Counted from the stretch's first letter, positions 45,011 through 56,865 are shown. The stretch is DNA of 64,000 nucleotides from Ampullaceana balthica (GCA_944989445.1 CALYLW010000136.1:1209913-1273912); one strand, 5' to 3'. The notes: generated by a model not told the origin, from the letters alone. Numbers and translations: made by a program.

Positions 45011-46794
45011 CTAGAGATAACCCGCCAAAAATGACGGAATCTTTTTTTGGTTCAAACAGCACTATAAAACAAATTCGATCGCAGCGCCACCTAACAGCAC
45101 TACATCCATACAGACCAAAGGGAATCAATAACATAAGTAACTTATCCTTGTTTTGATAAATACGAAATATTAAAATTTCTGAAATGTACATAAAGTATTT
45201 CATAATATTAAATCCTCAAATCCTATTTTTAAATCCTTTATATTAACTCGTGGTGTCTGCACCCTTGATTGCTTGATTGCTTGATTGCTTGTCGCCAAAA
45301 CTTTTGATCGATTTTTAACCCACTTGCTCGTAAGCTAGCGAGCTGAAATTTTGCAGGCAGTTTTGTACCGATAATAAAAACAATGTATCAAATTTCAGAT
45401 CGATCGCATGTACCGTAATTAAATTATTGATTTTTTAGATTATTTTATTTATTCCTATGTATCATGCTATTTTTTGAGATAGAGCGTCGCGGTGCGTATT
45501 ATATTGAACAACCTTTCTGTCTCGCAATAAGGTGCGTATTTTATTGACAACTCTTTTTATAAACATATTCCTGATCGGTGCGCATTATATTAAACATGTT
45601 TTACGACACAACTGCAATTTTGTATTTTTGGATGGTCTTGCGCTGCGTATTATAATGAACATTCTTTTAGTTACGTCTCGTACATAAAGGATTTATAGTG
45701 AAAAACTTGTATTTTTACGTTTTTAAAAAAATCCTTTATATTAACTCGTGGTGTCTGCTTGTGTGCACCCTTGATTGCTTGTCGCCAAAACTGTGGATTG
45801 ATTTTTAACCCACTTCCTCGTAAGCTAGCGAGCTGAAATTTAGCAGGCAGTTTCGTGGCGATGATAAAAACTATGCATCAAAATTTCAGATCGATCGCAT
45901 GCATGTACCGTAATTAAATTATTGAATTTTTAGATTATTTTATTTATTCCTATGTAACATGTTATTTTTTGAGATAGAGTGTCGCGGTGCGTATCATATT
46001 GAACAACCTTTCTGTCGCGCAATAAGGTGCGTATTTTATCGATAACACTTTTTATAAACATATTCCTGATTGGTGCGCATTATGTTAAACATGTTTTACG
46101 ACACAACTGCAATTTTGTATTTTTCGATGGTCTTGAGCTGCTTATTATAATGAACATTCTTTTAGTTACGTCTCTTACATAAAAGATTTATAGTAAAAAA
46201 CTTGGTTTTTTACGTTTTTTTTATTACATCGTTCCCTTTTAAAAAATTAAAATATAATTTAAAAATATATGACGTCATTGTTTTACTATGACGTCATATT
46301 TTTTTTTACAGCATGTCTTTAATTTATAATTATTTTGCACACCTTTTTGCGCGCCTTCCGATGCACGCCTTGTATTAAAATATAAGCTCAAACTTTTATA
46401 ATAAAGCCGAAAAGAAATTTAATAGGTAAGCCCGAAAAACCCCCATCAAGAGAATAAAACAATATCGATCACAACGCCACCTTACAGCATTACAAATTAC
46501 ATCCATACATACAGACAACGGGAATTATGTATATTGATTTGCAATGTATGTCACGTCTGTCTGTCCATGACGCTACTAATTTTAGAAAGCAGCGCTTCTA
46601 TTTACTGCACCAAAAATAACTCTTTTCGAACGGTCCACATAAAATTATGCAATATGAAAATAAATGAATAAAATTAAAAATAATAAAAGTTCATTATAAC
46701 ATTACTTTTTATTCTGATGTGTATTTTTTCAAAATAAATAGCTTTATTTATTTATTTTGAAAACGTCCGTTATTTTTGACGGGTAATACACTAG
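45011..46794. mobile_element. composite: two Helitron 3' ends facing outward around two tandem B units
   Basis: Left: the minus-strand end with hairpin CCGTCATTTTTGGCGG, spacer, CTAG (45011-45014). Right: the plus-strand end with hairpin CCGTTATTTTTGACGG, GTAATACA, CTAG (46791-46794). Between them lie B2 (45231-45694) and B3 (45729-46189), each AAATCCTTTATA... to ...TAAA(G)GATTTATAG, head to tail. No replication-helicase coding is visible. Confidence 0.65.
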
Positions 46795-47349
46795 TTTCAT
46801 ATGTAATATAAATAGACTTATTTACATTTATTCTTTGAAACTTATAAAAAACGATAACATTACAGACCGAATAAAAATACATGACAGTTGCAATAATGGA
46901 TTGCGCAGAGACTGATGCTCTGTTACGAGATTTTGGGCTGAGATGTTTAATGATGACTATTCTATTTTATTTTTTTATATATCCGGGACACATCTCATGT
47001 AGTTAGGTAATTAAATGGCGGAAAGGGGCGCTGCGTTGTGATACTATGTTTTAACGTTAACCAATTTTCCTTCCAAGATTCGATGGTCCATATGCACAAT
47101 AACAAACTCGTGTGCAAAATGCAGAATCTATTTTTTTGTTACAAATGCTACACCCCACAAACTGTGATATTATTTTCTCCTTATCAAAATTTGCTACGCG
47201 GTAATTTTAAACTGCTGCGTCGCGTCGGTTAGGGGCGGGGAAACAAATTGCCTTCAAAGGATTTAGTAACGGGTCGGTATAAATAAGCGAAATGACTCTT
47301 CAGTGCTAAACGGTCTTGGGCACTAAACAAAGCCACCACCTCAATTACA
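46795..47349. other. interval without a recognised gene
   Basis: 47060-47225 shares GTGTGCAAAATG and GCTGCGTCGCG motifs with the short repeats at 29965 and 31914. Otherwise nothing. Confidence 0.4.
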
Positions 47350-47357
47350 CTTTACAG

Positions 47358-49865
47358 CAGTGGTTCCTAACTATTTGGGGTCCATGCACCCCTTCAGATG
47401 CCCAAAAAAGTTCATGCACCCCCTCGTGAAACTTGCAGAAAATGCATAATTAACTATGTTTATTTTAGGAACACAACAGTTTTGACCATAGTCAACAGGG
47501 GATTTAGTGAGAGATCTGCTGCTTCTTATGATCAATCAGCGATTTAAATTTGGGGACTGTTTTGGACAAAGCAACTCTCATGTCATCCTCTGCATTCAAC
47601 TTATTCCTTTCCTTGGTTTTAATCGTCAAAGGTGTGGAGAATCCTGCTTCACAGAGATAGGTTGTGGCAAATGGAAGGAGAGTCAGTACTGCCCTCTTGG
47701 CTAGATGTGGGTAGGAATCTAGCTGGGCGCATCAAAATTCAATCAAGGTATTGCAACTGAAGGCACTCCTCCGTACTTCTCTGGTTCTCAAATCAATCAG
47801 GTCATCTTTAGCAAAGTCACTGTCATCAATGTTGTCCAAGTCACAGAGAAAAGGATTGCGAATCCAAAGATCTTTCCTAGCAATGTCTTGACAGAAATAC
47901 CCATCAAAGGACATTTGCAATGTTGAAAGGTGCTCTAAAAATTTCCCCTTTGATTTTGTCAGGCAGTGATCCCTCAGTGCTTCCTTCTGCACCAGAACTT
48001 CATCCAAGAGTGGAAAGTTGGCCAAGTTGGACTTTTCTAGTCGTCGTTGCAATAGTGGCACTTTGTTAAGAAAGGCTTGCAATCTCTCAGTAGCATCCAT
48101 TACAGTCACAGTAGGTCCTTGGAGAGATGTGTTCAACTCATTCAAGATGGTGAAGATGTCTGCCAGGTATGCCAAGTAATGAATGAAATTGGACAGTCAA
48201 ACTTGTCAGCAAGGTCACTCTCTTTTTCTTGCAAGAAAATGGCAAGCTCCACTCTCAGTTCTACTAACCGAGGAAGTATCCGTCCCCTGGACAACCAGCG
48301 CACCTCAGTGTGGTAGAGCAAAACTTCATTCTCAGAGCTCACCTCCTGACAGAACAACTTGAAGAGGCAGGGGTTCAAGGCATGTGAGCGGATAAAATTT
48401 ACAACTTGGACTGCAGTAGAAGGAACTGACTTCAAGGTTGGAGGTAGAGTTTTGCATGCCAGTGCCTGACGATGAAGAATACAGTGTGTAGTGACAATAT
48501 CTGGAACTTCTTTCTTTACCAGTGCTGAAAATCCTGACTTATTACCGAGCATGGAGGGAGCACCACCTGTGCAAATTGAAGAAATTCTTGAAGTCCAGTC
48601 AAACTGGTTTTCAATGAAGAATGCCCTGACTAGCTGCAGCACATCAGCAGCTTTGGTAGTAGCTAGGAGTGGCTTACAAAAGAGAAATTCCTCCTTCAGC
48701 AATCCAATGAGAACATATCTCAGAAATACAAGAATCTGGCTGCATTGTGCTACATCAGTGGATTCATCCAGCTGCACGCTAAATGGAAAAGGACTGCTTC
48801 TCATCTCGCACAAGACTTGATCCAGAATGTCTGCAGCCATGTCACTAATCCTGGAATGAATAGTGTCATTGGACAAAGGAACTTTCTCAACCTGCTTCCT
48901 CTGCTGGTGACCACACGTCAGTTCCACCATCTCCAGAGCACAAGGCTTCACCAAAGGTCTCCAATGGTGTGGGGCTTCTTGTTCTTTGCAATAAGATATG
49001 CAACCTTGAATGATGCCCCCAGTGCAGATTTCTGTGACAAAGAAAATTCAAGCTTGGGCAAGGTACATGAGGTCAAGAAGTGAACTCTCTTCTGCTTGAA
49101 GACCTCAACACTGTCCTTGGAATTGGATGGATGGACTTTATCCAAGTGCTCTCGTAGTCTAACAGGCTTCACGTTGTCATTGCACAGGATTTTTCCACAA
49201 TGGAAGCAATGAGGCTTTTGTGTTCCATCTATCTGTCTCTTTTTTAAAAATTATTTATTAACGATTTTGAGGGGGTGATGACAATCGGAAAGTCGTACCA
49301 GTCACAGGCAAATTTTTAACTGAGGAAGTTGATGTTTTTAATGACCGGAATTGGATGCTCAACTCAAGATTTTAGGTTTCAATGACGAATAATGGCTTAC
49401 AATTAACGTTTTGAAAGACCTTTGCAGCGTACAGAGCAATAAAAGTGAAGGAAAAAAATCCCAACGTTTACATCCGCTCAAAACAGTTAGAGGGTCACCG
49501 GAAGAGATATATCTGACGTATTTGATGACAAAATTAAATTATTTTTAGAAAACTGTGACGTAAAACACGAAATTCCGAGGAACACGTAGAGCGAACCGTT
49601 CATTTTGCGAAAGTTTTTCCGTCAATTTTCGACATGCGCAGAACGATGCGCGAAAGAGTAAAAAAAAAGGTTGTATATGGGCGCCCTTTAACACGGCATG
49701 CCTTGCTTATGGTTTACATTTTCAGATTATCAGTTTTTCCTTCTTTTTTTTCCTTCTTTTTTTTTCTTCCTCTTTTTCTTTTTTTTTCTCTGAATGGTTC
49801 ATGCACCCCCTGGAACCTGCTCATGCACCCCTTGGGGTGCATGCACCACTGGTTAGGAACCCCTG
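47358..49865 (-). mobile_element. hAT transposon with transposase, 2.5 kb
   Basis: Inverted ends CAGTGGTTCCTAAC (47358) and GTTAGGAACCCCTG (ending 49865) with GCATGCACCCC blocks nearby, flanked by a perfect 8-bp duplication CTTTACAG (47350-47357 and 49866-49873). Full-length layout. Confidence 0.95.
47732..49240 (-). pseudogene. hAT transposase, ZBED5/SCAND3-like, disabled
   Basis: Minus-strand reading in three frames. N-terminus: HCFHCGKILCND and REHLDKVHP form a BED zinc finger (C-x2-C, H-x4-H; about 49140-49220). The frame then passes LIAKNKKPHTIG and breaks near 48950. Middle (48142-48954): FSVQLDESTD holds the first catalytic aspartate; ICTGGAPSMLGNKSGF is where family members I know read C-T-D-G-A-P, so the second aspartate is replaced by glycine; EVRWLSRGR is well kept. 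A second break near 48150 leads into YLADIFTILNELNTSLQG and the C-terminal region (47732-48175), which ends soon after LRTREVRRSAF. Two frameshifts plus the lost aspartate make it inactive, though few stops suggest it is young. Confidence 0.85.
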
Positions 49866-49873
49866 CTTTACAG

Positions 49874-50394
49874 TCTTTCGTCTTTATTCATCACCACACA
49901 AACACACGTTCCCTGTGGCGTAACTAAGGATGTTGTCCGCGCGGGACTTTCAACTTCGATTGCTGAAAAATATTTGGCTTAATACCAAGAAAAAAGCTCT
50001 ACACTCTTCACTATATATGGCACATTGAAAACAGATCGCGGAGTGTACCACCCCCCCCACCCCACGCACCAGTGGCGATGTAAAAATAAATTGTGACAAA
50101 CGACATTATACCGCAGCGACTCCGAGCCGAAGCGACTTATCTCAGGGTGTGCGTCGCACTTGTATATCTCAACTCCTAGTCAGTTGGTTCTTACCCATAC
50201 AACAGCCGGTTTTAAATGTCATCGGGGGCAGGGGTGGAAGAGGACTTGTTCATTGAATAAGCATTGGCGACCCACTTTTACCCACGTTTTTATAAACCTG
50301 CTATCTTGTCAGAGCTTTACTGTGGTCAAATATCTCTTTCCCTAGTTTAATTCGCTTGGAATTTGGAATACTTACACGTTTTCTGTGACAATAC
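49874..50394. other. interval without a recognised gene
   Basis: Contains a GTGGCGTAACTA motif (49914) like a MITE end and a C-rich run at 50050. No exon. Confidence 0.4.
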
Positions 50395-52070
50395 ATGTGT
50401 TACATGTTTAATGTGACAATACACGCGTTAAATGTTTAATGTGACAGTACACGTCTGACATGTTTAATGTGACAATACACGTGTTACATGTTAACTGGGA
50501 CAAAACATGTGTTACATGTTAACTGTGACAACACACGTGTTACATGTTAACTGTGACAACACACGTGTTACATGTTAATTGTGACAATACACGAGTTACA
50601 TGTTAACTGTGACAACACACGTGTTACATGTTAACTGTGACAACACACGTGTTACATGTTAACTGTGACAACACACGTGTTACATGTTAACTGTGACAAC
50701 ACACGTGTCACTTTTTAAATATTACAATACACGTGTTACACGTTTAATGTGACAATACACGCGTTACATTTTTAATATTACAATACACGTGTTACATGTT
50801 TACTGTGACAAAACATGTGTTGCATGTTTACTGTGACAATGCAAGTGTTACATGTTTAATGTGACAATACACGTGTTATAAGTTTATTGTGACAATACAC
50901 CTGTTACATGTTTACTGTGACAATACATCTGTTACATGTTAACTGTGACAATACACGTGTTACATGTTAACTGTGACATACCGTGTTACATGTTAACTGT
51001 TACAATACACGTGTTACATGTTTACTGTGACAATACACATGTTACATGTTTACTGTGACAATACACGTGTTACATATTTAATGTGACAATACACGTGTTA
51101 CATGTTTTATGTGACAGTACACGTGTTAAATGTATAATGTGACAGTACACGTGTTACATGTTTAATGTTACAATACACGTAATACCTGTTTTATGTGACA
51201 GTACACGTGTTACATGTTTAATGTTACAATACACGTGTTACATGTTTAATGTGACAATAGAAGTGTTACATGTTTACTGTGACAATACACGTGTTACAGG
51301 TTAACTGTAACAATGCACGTGTTGCATGTTTACTGTGACAATACACGTGTTGCTTGTTTACGGTGACAATTCATGTGTTACCTGTTTAATGTGACAATAC
51401 ACGTGTTACATGTTTAATGTAACAATACACGTGTTGCATGTTAACTGTGAAAATACACTGTTATATGTTAACAGGGACAATACACGTGTTGCATGTTTAC
51501 TGTGACAATACACGAGCTACATGTTTACTGTGACAATACACGAGCTACATGTTTACTGTCACAATACACGTGTTACATGTTAAATGTGACAATACATGTG
51601 TTACATGTTAAATGTGACAATACACGTGTTACATGTTAACTGTGACAATACACGTGGTACATTTTTAATATTACAATACACGTGTTACCTGTTTAATGTG
51701 ACAATACACGTGTTACATGTTTAATTTGACAATAGAAGTGTTACATGTTTACTGTGACAATACACGTGTTACATGTTAACAGTGGCAATACACGTGTTGC
51801 ATGTTTACTGTGACAATGTACGTGTTACATGTTAAATGTTACAATACACGTGTTACATGTTTAAGGTGACAATACACGTGTTATAAGTTTATTGTGACAA
51901 TACACCTGTTACATGTTTTCTCTGACAATACACGTGTTACATGTTAACTGTGACAATACACGTGTTACATATTTACTGTGACAATACATCTGTTACATGT
52001 TTATTGTAATAATTCATTGTTACATGTTACACGGTGTTTAACGATGAAAATACATGTGCTAAATGCTTTC
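50395..52070 (+). repeat. 1.7-kb tandem array, 28-bp E-box unit
   Basis: About 60 copies of TGTGACAATACACGTGTTAC plus ATGTTAAC (or TTTAATG). Nearly every unit carries CACGTG within the palindrome ACACGTGT, and many carry GTTAACTGTGACA. Variation is mostly transitions at the CpG (CACATG, CACGAG, CGCG). Confidence 0.95.
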
Positions 52071-52095
52071 TGCAACAATACAATTATCTAATACA

Positions 52096-52517
52096 CTAGA
52101 CGCCCCGCGGTGTAGCGTACGCCGCAGACTTGCTGAGTGCAAAGAAAGTGGAGAAAGAACGGACACAAACTACCGCACTAAGAAATCAAAACAACGCGAG
52201 TGAACGTCGGTTAATAAATGGGAGGCGAGTAACAACAACCTCAGTTTGCATGTCTTTACGTTTACTCGCTATTTTGTATTTACTTAGTGCTGCTTTTTGT
52301 GTATGTACTCTCACCCCCCTCCAATCCGTTCTTTGCACTGTCTATGATGAGCTAGTCTGCGGCGTATGCTATGCCGCGGGTCTCAACAGAGTTCCTTCTT
52401 TTCGTTCACTCACAGTCGTTTGCCCAAACCCACCCTATTTTGACAACTGCGTCTTTCAGGAAGTCTTCACCCGTCACTAAATCATTAGCGGCGTATGCTA
52501 CGCCGCGGGTCAGCTAG
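52096..52517. mobile_element. Helitron-like short element with opposed 3' ends
   Basis: Left, minus strand: GGCGTACGCTACACCGC then GGGGCGT and CTAG (52096-52099). Right, plus strand: GGCGTATGCTACGCC, GCGGGTCAG, CTAG (52514-52517). A third hairpin GGCATAGCATACGCC with CTAG lies at 52352 on the minus strand. The interior shares AACAACGCGAGTGAAC with 7150. Confidence 0.65.
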
Positions 52518-52584
52518 TCTTGGCAATAAAGGGGTAAAAGAACGGGCACAAACAGGCATTTTTAAACATTAAAAAAACAACAAC

Positions 52585-52656
52585 GTTTTCGCTGGGGCTT
52601 GAACCCAGGACCTTCCCCGTATGAGACGGACGTGATAACCAGTACACTACGAATCT
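52585..52656 (-). tRNA. tRNA-Val-like sequence, probably a pseudogene or SINE head
   Basis: On the minus strand: D arm GTGTACTGGTTATCAC, anticodon stem-loop TCCGT-CTCATAC-GGGGA, T arm CTGGGTTCAAGCCCCAG (five good pairs). The body closely resembles animal tRNA-Val, but the anticodon position reads CAT, the anticodon stem has a G-G mismatch and only about four of seven acceptor pairs form. Unlikely to be functional. Confidence 0.6.
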
Positions 52657-53295
52657 CACGTTATTCTGTGAAGGAACAATGCAAATGTAACGCAAGGACC
52701 ATTGTTGGTCTCGATACATAGGTCGGCCCCAGCGAGGGTCATTCGTGATGCTCGGTTGCACATACTTGCGTCGTGGTGTCTCGCTTGGTCCCATGAAGAG
52801 AATCCTATACATTATATACATTTTTGTAAAAATATGATATTTTATAAAAGGTTGAGTACTATGATGTATTTTACGCACCGTGTTTACTATTTGTTGAAAG
52901 AAAGACCTGCTTGTAACAAAATTGTATATCAAGTTTATGTCTTACATTTCTGTTAAACTTCAACCCGTGTTTTGAGTTGCGTTTATTTCAAGAAAACCTC
53001 ACTCCTAGACACATACTACACACGATGAAAGGGTGGTGGGAAGCCTTTAGGCATAGCAATCTTCTTATTCTCAAAATGTTGCCCAAAACACATTCTTTTA
53101 GCATATGTAATCCATTTTAAAAACTTGTCTTGAAATTTTATTATTACATTTTTTAAATTTAAACTGGAACAATGAGGAAATCCTTTAAAATTGTCACCGA
53201 TCTTCCAACTGTCATTAGACCAAGAGTACCAGCACGCTGTCAAGAGGTATCATTTTTATGAGAGAGCTTTCTTTCTTTTGCAAGACCGTCTACAA
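52657..53295. other. interval without a recognised gene
   Basis: AT-rich beyond 52790; no splice-supported exon. Confidence 0.4.
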
Positions 53296-54243
53296 CGAGG
53301 GCGTAAAAAGAACGGTCCGCGGGCCCAATACGGCCCATGTTTAAGTTTTAACTGGCCCACACCCTCTTCTTAAATAATTAATTGACTCGTGGATTTTTAT
53401 CCGTAACTTTGACATTATATTTATAAAAAATGCGAAATTATTTGCTGTTTTTGTGCAAAATACGATGACAACAAACGATGACAAAATCGATGACGTTTTA
53501 TTGTTCACAAATGTTAAGATCATTTATTAAAAAAAGTGATGTGCTGCTTTGTGGAAGAAATTCTCCGACGTTCAATGGCAAAAAATGGATGACGCAATAT
53601 CGTTTTATTTTTGCCAACCTGGAGGAGAAAATGAAATTAAGATTTTAAGACTTTTTTTTTCTTCTCTATATTTAAACATATTTTATTTATTGTAAGATCC
53701 ACAGTGTTAAATAAACATCTTTGTTTTATAACTTGGCCATAATTTATCAAATGTAAGAAATGTCTAATGATGGATTAAAAATATATATAGAGTCTCTAAA
53801 ATCTCGATAGTATAGTATTGTCAAACTCTGACTCTTACTAAAAAAATAAATAAAAACAGTTATATTATTAAATTGCCTGTAAAACGTGACATTTAGTTTA
53901 CTATATGAATACTAGGGGTTGTAGGGCGCCTATGGTGCCCAATTTTTTTCAAAAGCCCAAGTAACTTATCCTTGTTTGAAAATACGTAATATTAAGCTTC
54001 CTGAAATGACCACAAAGTATTTGTAATTGTTTGGGTTATTGACGTCATATAATATTTTACGGTGGGAAACACCTCACGCCCTGTTAATCTCGAAACAAAA
54101 ATGATACCTTTATTTTTTAACTGACATGGACTGTTGTACTATGTCCCTCAGCGTTACAGAATGAGGAATGAGTGACTTGGGATTTATATTATTTATAAGT
54201 TCATGAAATGTGGTCTTCTTTGCAAAAAGTTTGGACACCACTG
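53296..54243. mobile_element. hAT relic with inserted Helitron fragment
   Basis: The right end TTTGGACACCACTG (54230-54243) and a worn left end (GAGGGCG...GGTCCGCGGGCCC) resemble the 12132 family. Flanks GTCTACAA and TTCTACAA differ at one base. At 53912-54020 a Helitron-type minus-strand end (GGGCACCATAGGCGCCC, then CTAG) is inserted. The interior coding is eroded. Confidence 0.65.
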
Positions 54244-54735
54244 TTCTACAATCTACATCTTGTCGATGCTCGACTCGTTTATTGTGTCTCAGACGGAAGA
54301 TGTTTTCGTTTAGAGGCGGCACGGAAAAGGGTCTTATAGGGCCTTCAAAGTCACAAATCATTAATATAATTAATTTTTAGTTTAACTATCCTATATAATA
54401 AAAGGCAAGTTTCTGTCCTTTCTGTCCGGTCATCTATAGCGATTGGTCCCTCAAACACATATGACTGCTACAGTCACATATTGAACACGTTTACGCCATT
54501 TACGAGGACGTTCAAAACGAGTTATTTTTGGTGCAGTATTTCTTCCAAGACTTTATTTTGAGTTATGCGCGTTGGGATTTATAGCAAAAAGTTCTGTTTT
54601 TACGAGTTATTTATTTTAACTATAATGAATAGTATTTTTGACGCGATGCACATGTAATGCCGGTCGAGACGGCTGTTGGAGGGGAGTTACAACATGCCAC
54701 CGAAAGGTGGCGGAACGTCCTTGGACGGGCTTTGT
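54244..54735. other. interval with B-family remnants, no gene
   Basis: ATATAATAAAAGGCAAG and TTTATAGCAAAAAGTTCTGT (54584) resemble the ends of the tandem families. The rest is unassigned. Confidence 0.4.
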
Positions 54736-54741
54736 TGCTCG

Positions 54742-54745
54742 TATA

Positions 54746-54836
<91 letters not shown>

Positions 54837-54842
54837 GAGAGA
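54742..54842 (+). repeat. (AT)n (GA)n compound microsatellite
   Basis: About 60 bases of AT repeats, then about 40 of GA/GATA repeats. Confidence 0.95.
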
Positions 54843-55460
54843 ATATTATATATCGATAATAATAACTTTACAGTTATGTTCATTCTATTTTGTCTTATAA
54901 TTGTTGAAGTTGTCAGTCACAGTTATGATTCAAAACTGCTTCTGTGTGGGTATAATTAAAAATAATTAATATTTTTTTCTCATCTTTACAATGGCTTTCA
55001 CTCATCTGCAGTCATATATTAGCCACACAGATTTTTGACACATTTGTCGCTACTTGTAACAAACCAATGACCCCTTTTCTCTTCACCAGATGTGTTACGT
55101 CTGTAAGAATTTCCTTATTGTAAGCGTTGGAAAATGTAATTGTTGAGTTCCAGGAATCCATGGATTATAAAATTGCCTCTTTGAATCCTGGAATAGGGGT
55201 TTTGAAATCCAGAGGAAAACATATATAAAATATTTGTTTGCTTAAAATTTGACAAACGTTTGAGTTTTTATAAAAAAGCACACCAACTTCAAGTTTCAAG
55301 GAACAAAACCAAGGCCAAAGTTCATGGCATACTTAAGGAACCTTAAGGATTGCAACTATCCACGAGATAGACAGTTATTCCCACTGATATTTTTCCCTTT
55401 GTCTCATCTGAGGTAAAAAAAATAATTCGGAATCGAAACTTGTTTTAAAATATCTTAAAA
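54843..55460. other. 3' flank of Ig gene 4, no gene seen
   Basis: AT-rich; no open, spliced or RNA feature recognised. Confidence 0.4.
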
Positions 55461-55624
55461 CTATTTGATACCAATTTTATATTGAGTGCTATTTAGCACC
55501 AAGGCATATCCTAACGATTGATCAGATCCGCTTGACTGCAATACATACAGCATGACACGACGAACCGCTAAACCGAGAAAAATAAGCAACAAGGGGAAAA
55601 AAAACAAAATCAGGTTTGAACTTG
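55461..55624 (-). CDS. Ig gene 4 terminal exon: transmembrane segment and ITIM-like tail
   Basis: Minus strand, acceptor ATCAACACGCAG before 55624, phase 1, 54 codons to TAG at 55461-55463. The peptide is SSNLILFFFPLLLIFLGLAV (about 17 hydrophobic residues), then RR, a stop-transfer signal, and a tail of about 33 residues containing DQSLGYALVLNSTQYKIGIK. LGYALV fits the ITIM consensus (I/V/L/S)-x-Y-x-x-(L/V/I), which in vertebrates recruits SH2 phosphatases when phosphorylated. Gene 1 has no such tail. The acceptor sits at the edge of the 83-bp array, which repeats much of the sequence in front of it. The link to the exons at 57 kb rests on order and strand. Confidence 0.5.
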
Positions 55625-55639
55625 CTGCGTGTTGATACC

Positions 55640-56865
55640 GCATAACCAAAATAAGTCCTGACTAAGTTGTATGATCAACTTCTGGAACTTAAGTCTCCAT
55701 TTCATACCCGATTGTTGATACAGCATAACCAAAATAAATCCTGACTAAGTTGTATGATCGACTTCTGGAACTTAAGTCTCCATTTCATACCCGATTGTTG
55801 ATACAGCATAACCAAAATAAGTCCTGACTAAGTTGTATGATCGACTTCTGGAACTTAAGTCTCCATAACCGATTGTTGATACAGCATAACTAAAAAAAGT
55901 CCTGACTAAGTTGTATGATTGACTTCTGGAACTTAAGTCTCCATTCCATACCCGATTGTTGATACAGCATAACTAAAATAAGTCCCGACTAAGTTGTATG
56001 ATCGACTTCTGGAACTTTAGTCTCCATTCCATACCCGATTGTTGATACAGCATAACTAAAATAAGTCCTGACTAAGTTGTATGATCGACTTCTGGAACTT
56101 AAGTCTCCATTCCATAACCGATTGTTGATACAGCATAACTAAAATAAGTCCTGACTAAGTTGTATGATCGACTTCTGGAACTTAAGTCTCCATTCCATAC
56201 CCGATTGTTGATACAGCATAACTAAAATAAGTCCTGACTAAGTTGTATGATTGACTTCTGGAACTTAAGTCTCCATTCCATACCCGATTGTTGATACAGC
56301 ATAACTAAAATAAGTCCTGACTAAGTTGTATGATTGACTTCTGGAACTTAAGTCTCCATTCCATACCCGATTGTTGATACAGCATAACTAAAATAAGTCC
56401 CGACTAAGTTGTATGATCGACTTCTGGAACTTTAGTCTCCATTCCATACCCGATTGTTGATACAGCATAACTAAAATAAGTCCTGACTAAGTTGTATGAT
56501 CGACTTCTGGAACTTAAGTCTCCATTCCATACCCGATTGTTGATACAGCATAACTAAAATAAGTCCTGACTAAGTTGTATGATTGACTTCTGGAACTTAA
56601 GTCTCCATTCCATACCCGATTGTTGATACAGCATAACTAAAATAAGTCCCGACTAAGTTGTATGATCGACTTCTGGAACTTTAGTCTCCATTCCATACCC
56701 GATTGTTGATACAGCATAACTAAAATAAGTCCCGACTAAGTTGTATGATTGACTTCTGGAACTTAAGTCTCCATTCCATACCCGATTGTTGATACAGCAT
56801 AACTAAAATAAGTCCCGACAAAGTTGTATGATCAACTTCTGGAACTTAAGTCTCCATACACGAGT
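55640..56865 (-). repeat. 83-bp tandem array in Ig gene 4 intron
   Basis: About 15 copies of an 83-bp unit (CTAAGTTGTATGATCGACTT, CTGGAACTTAAGTCTCCATT, CCATACCCGATTGTTGATAC, AGCATAACTAAAATAAGTCC, TGA). Subtypes TCCTGA/TCCCGA and GATCGA/GATTGA alternate in blocks, a sign of multi-unit duplication. Confidence 0.95.

Noticed and set aside
54638..54900. Open frames with IYIYIY and RERERE runs
   Set aside because: Translation of the AT/GA microsatellite.
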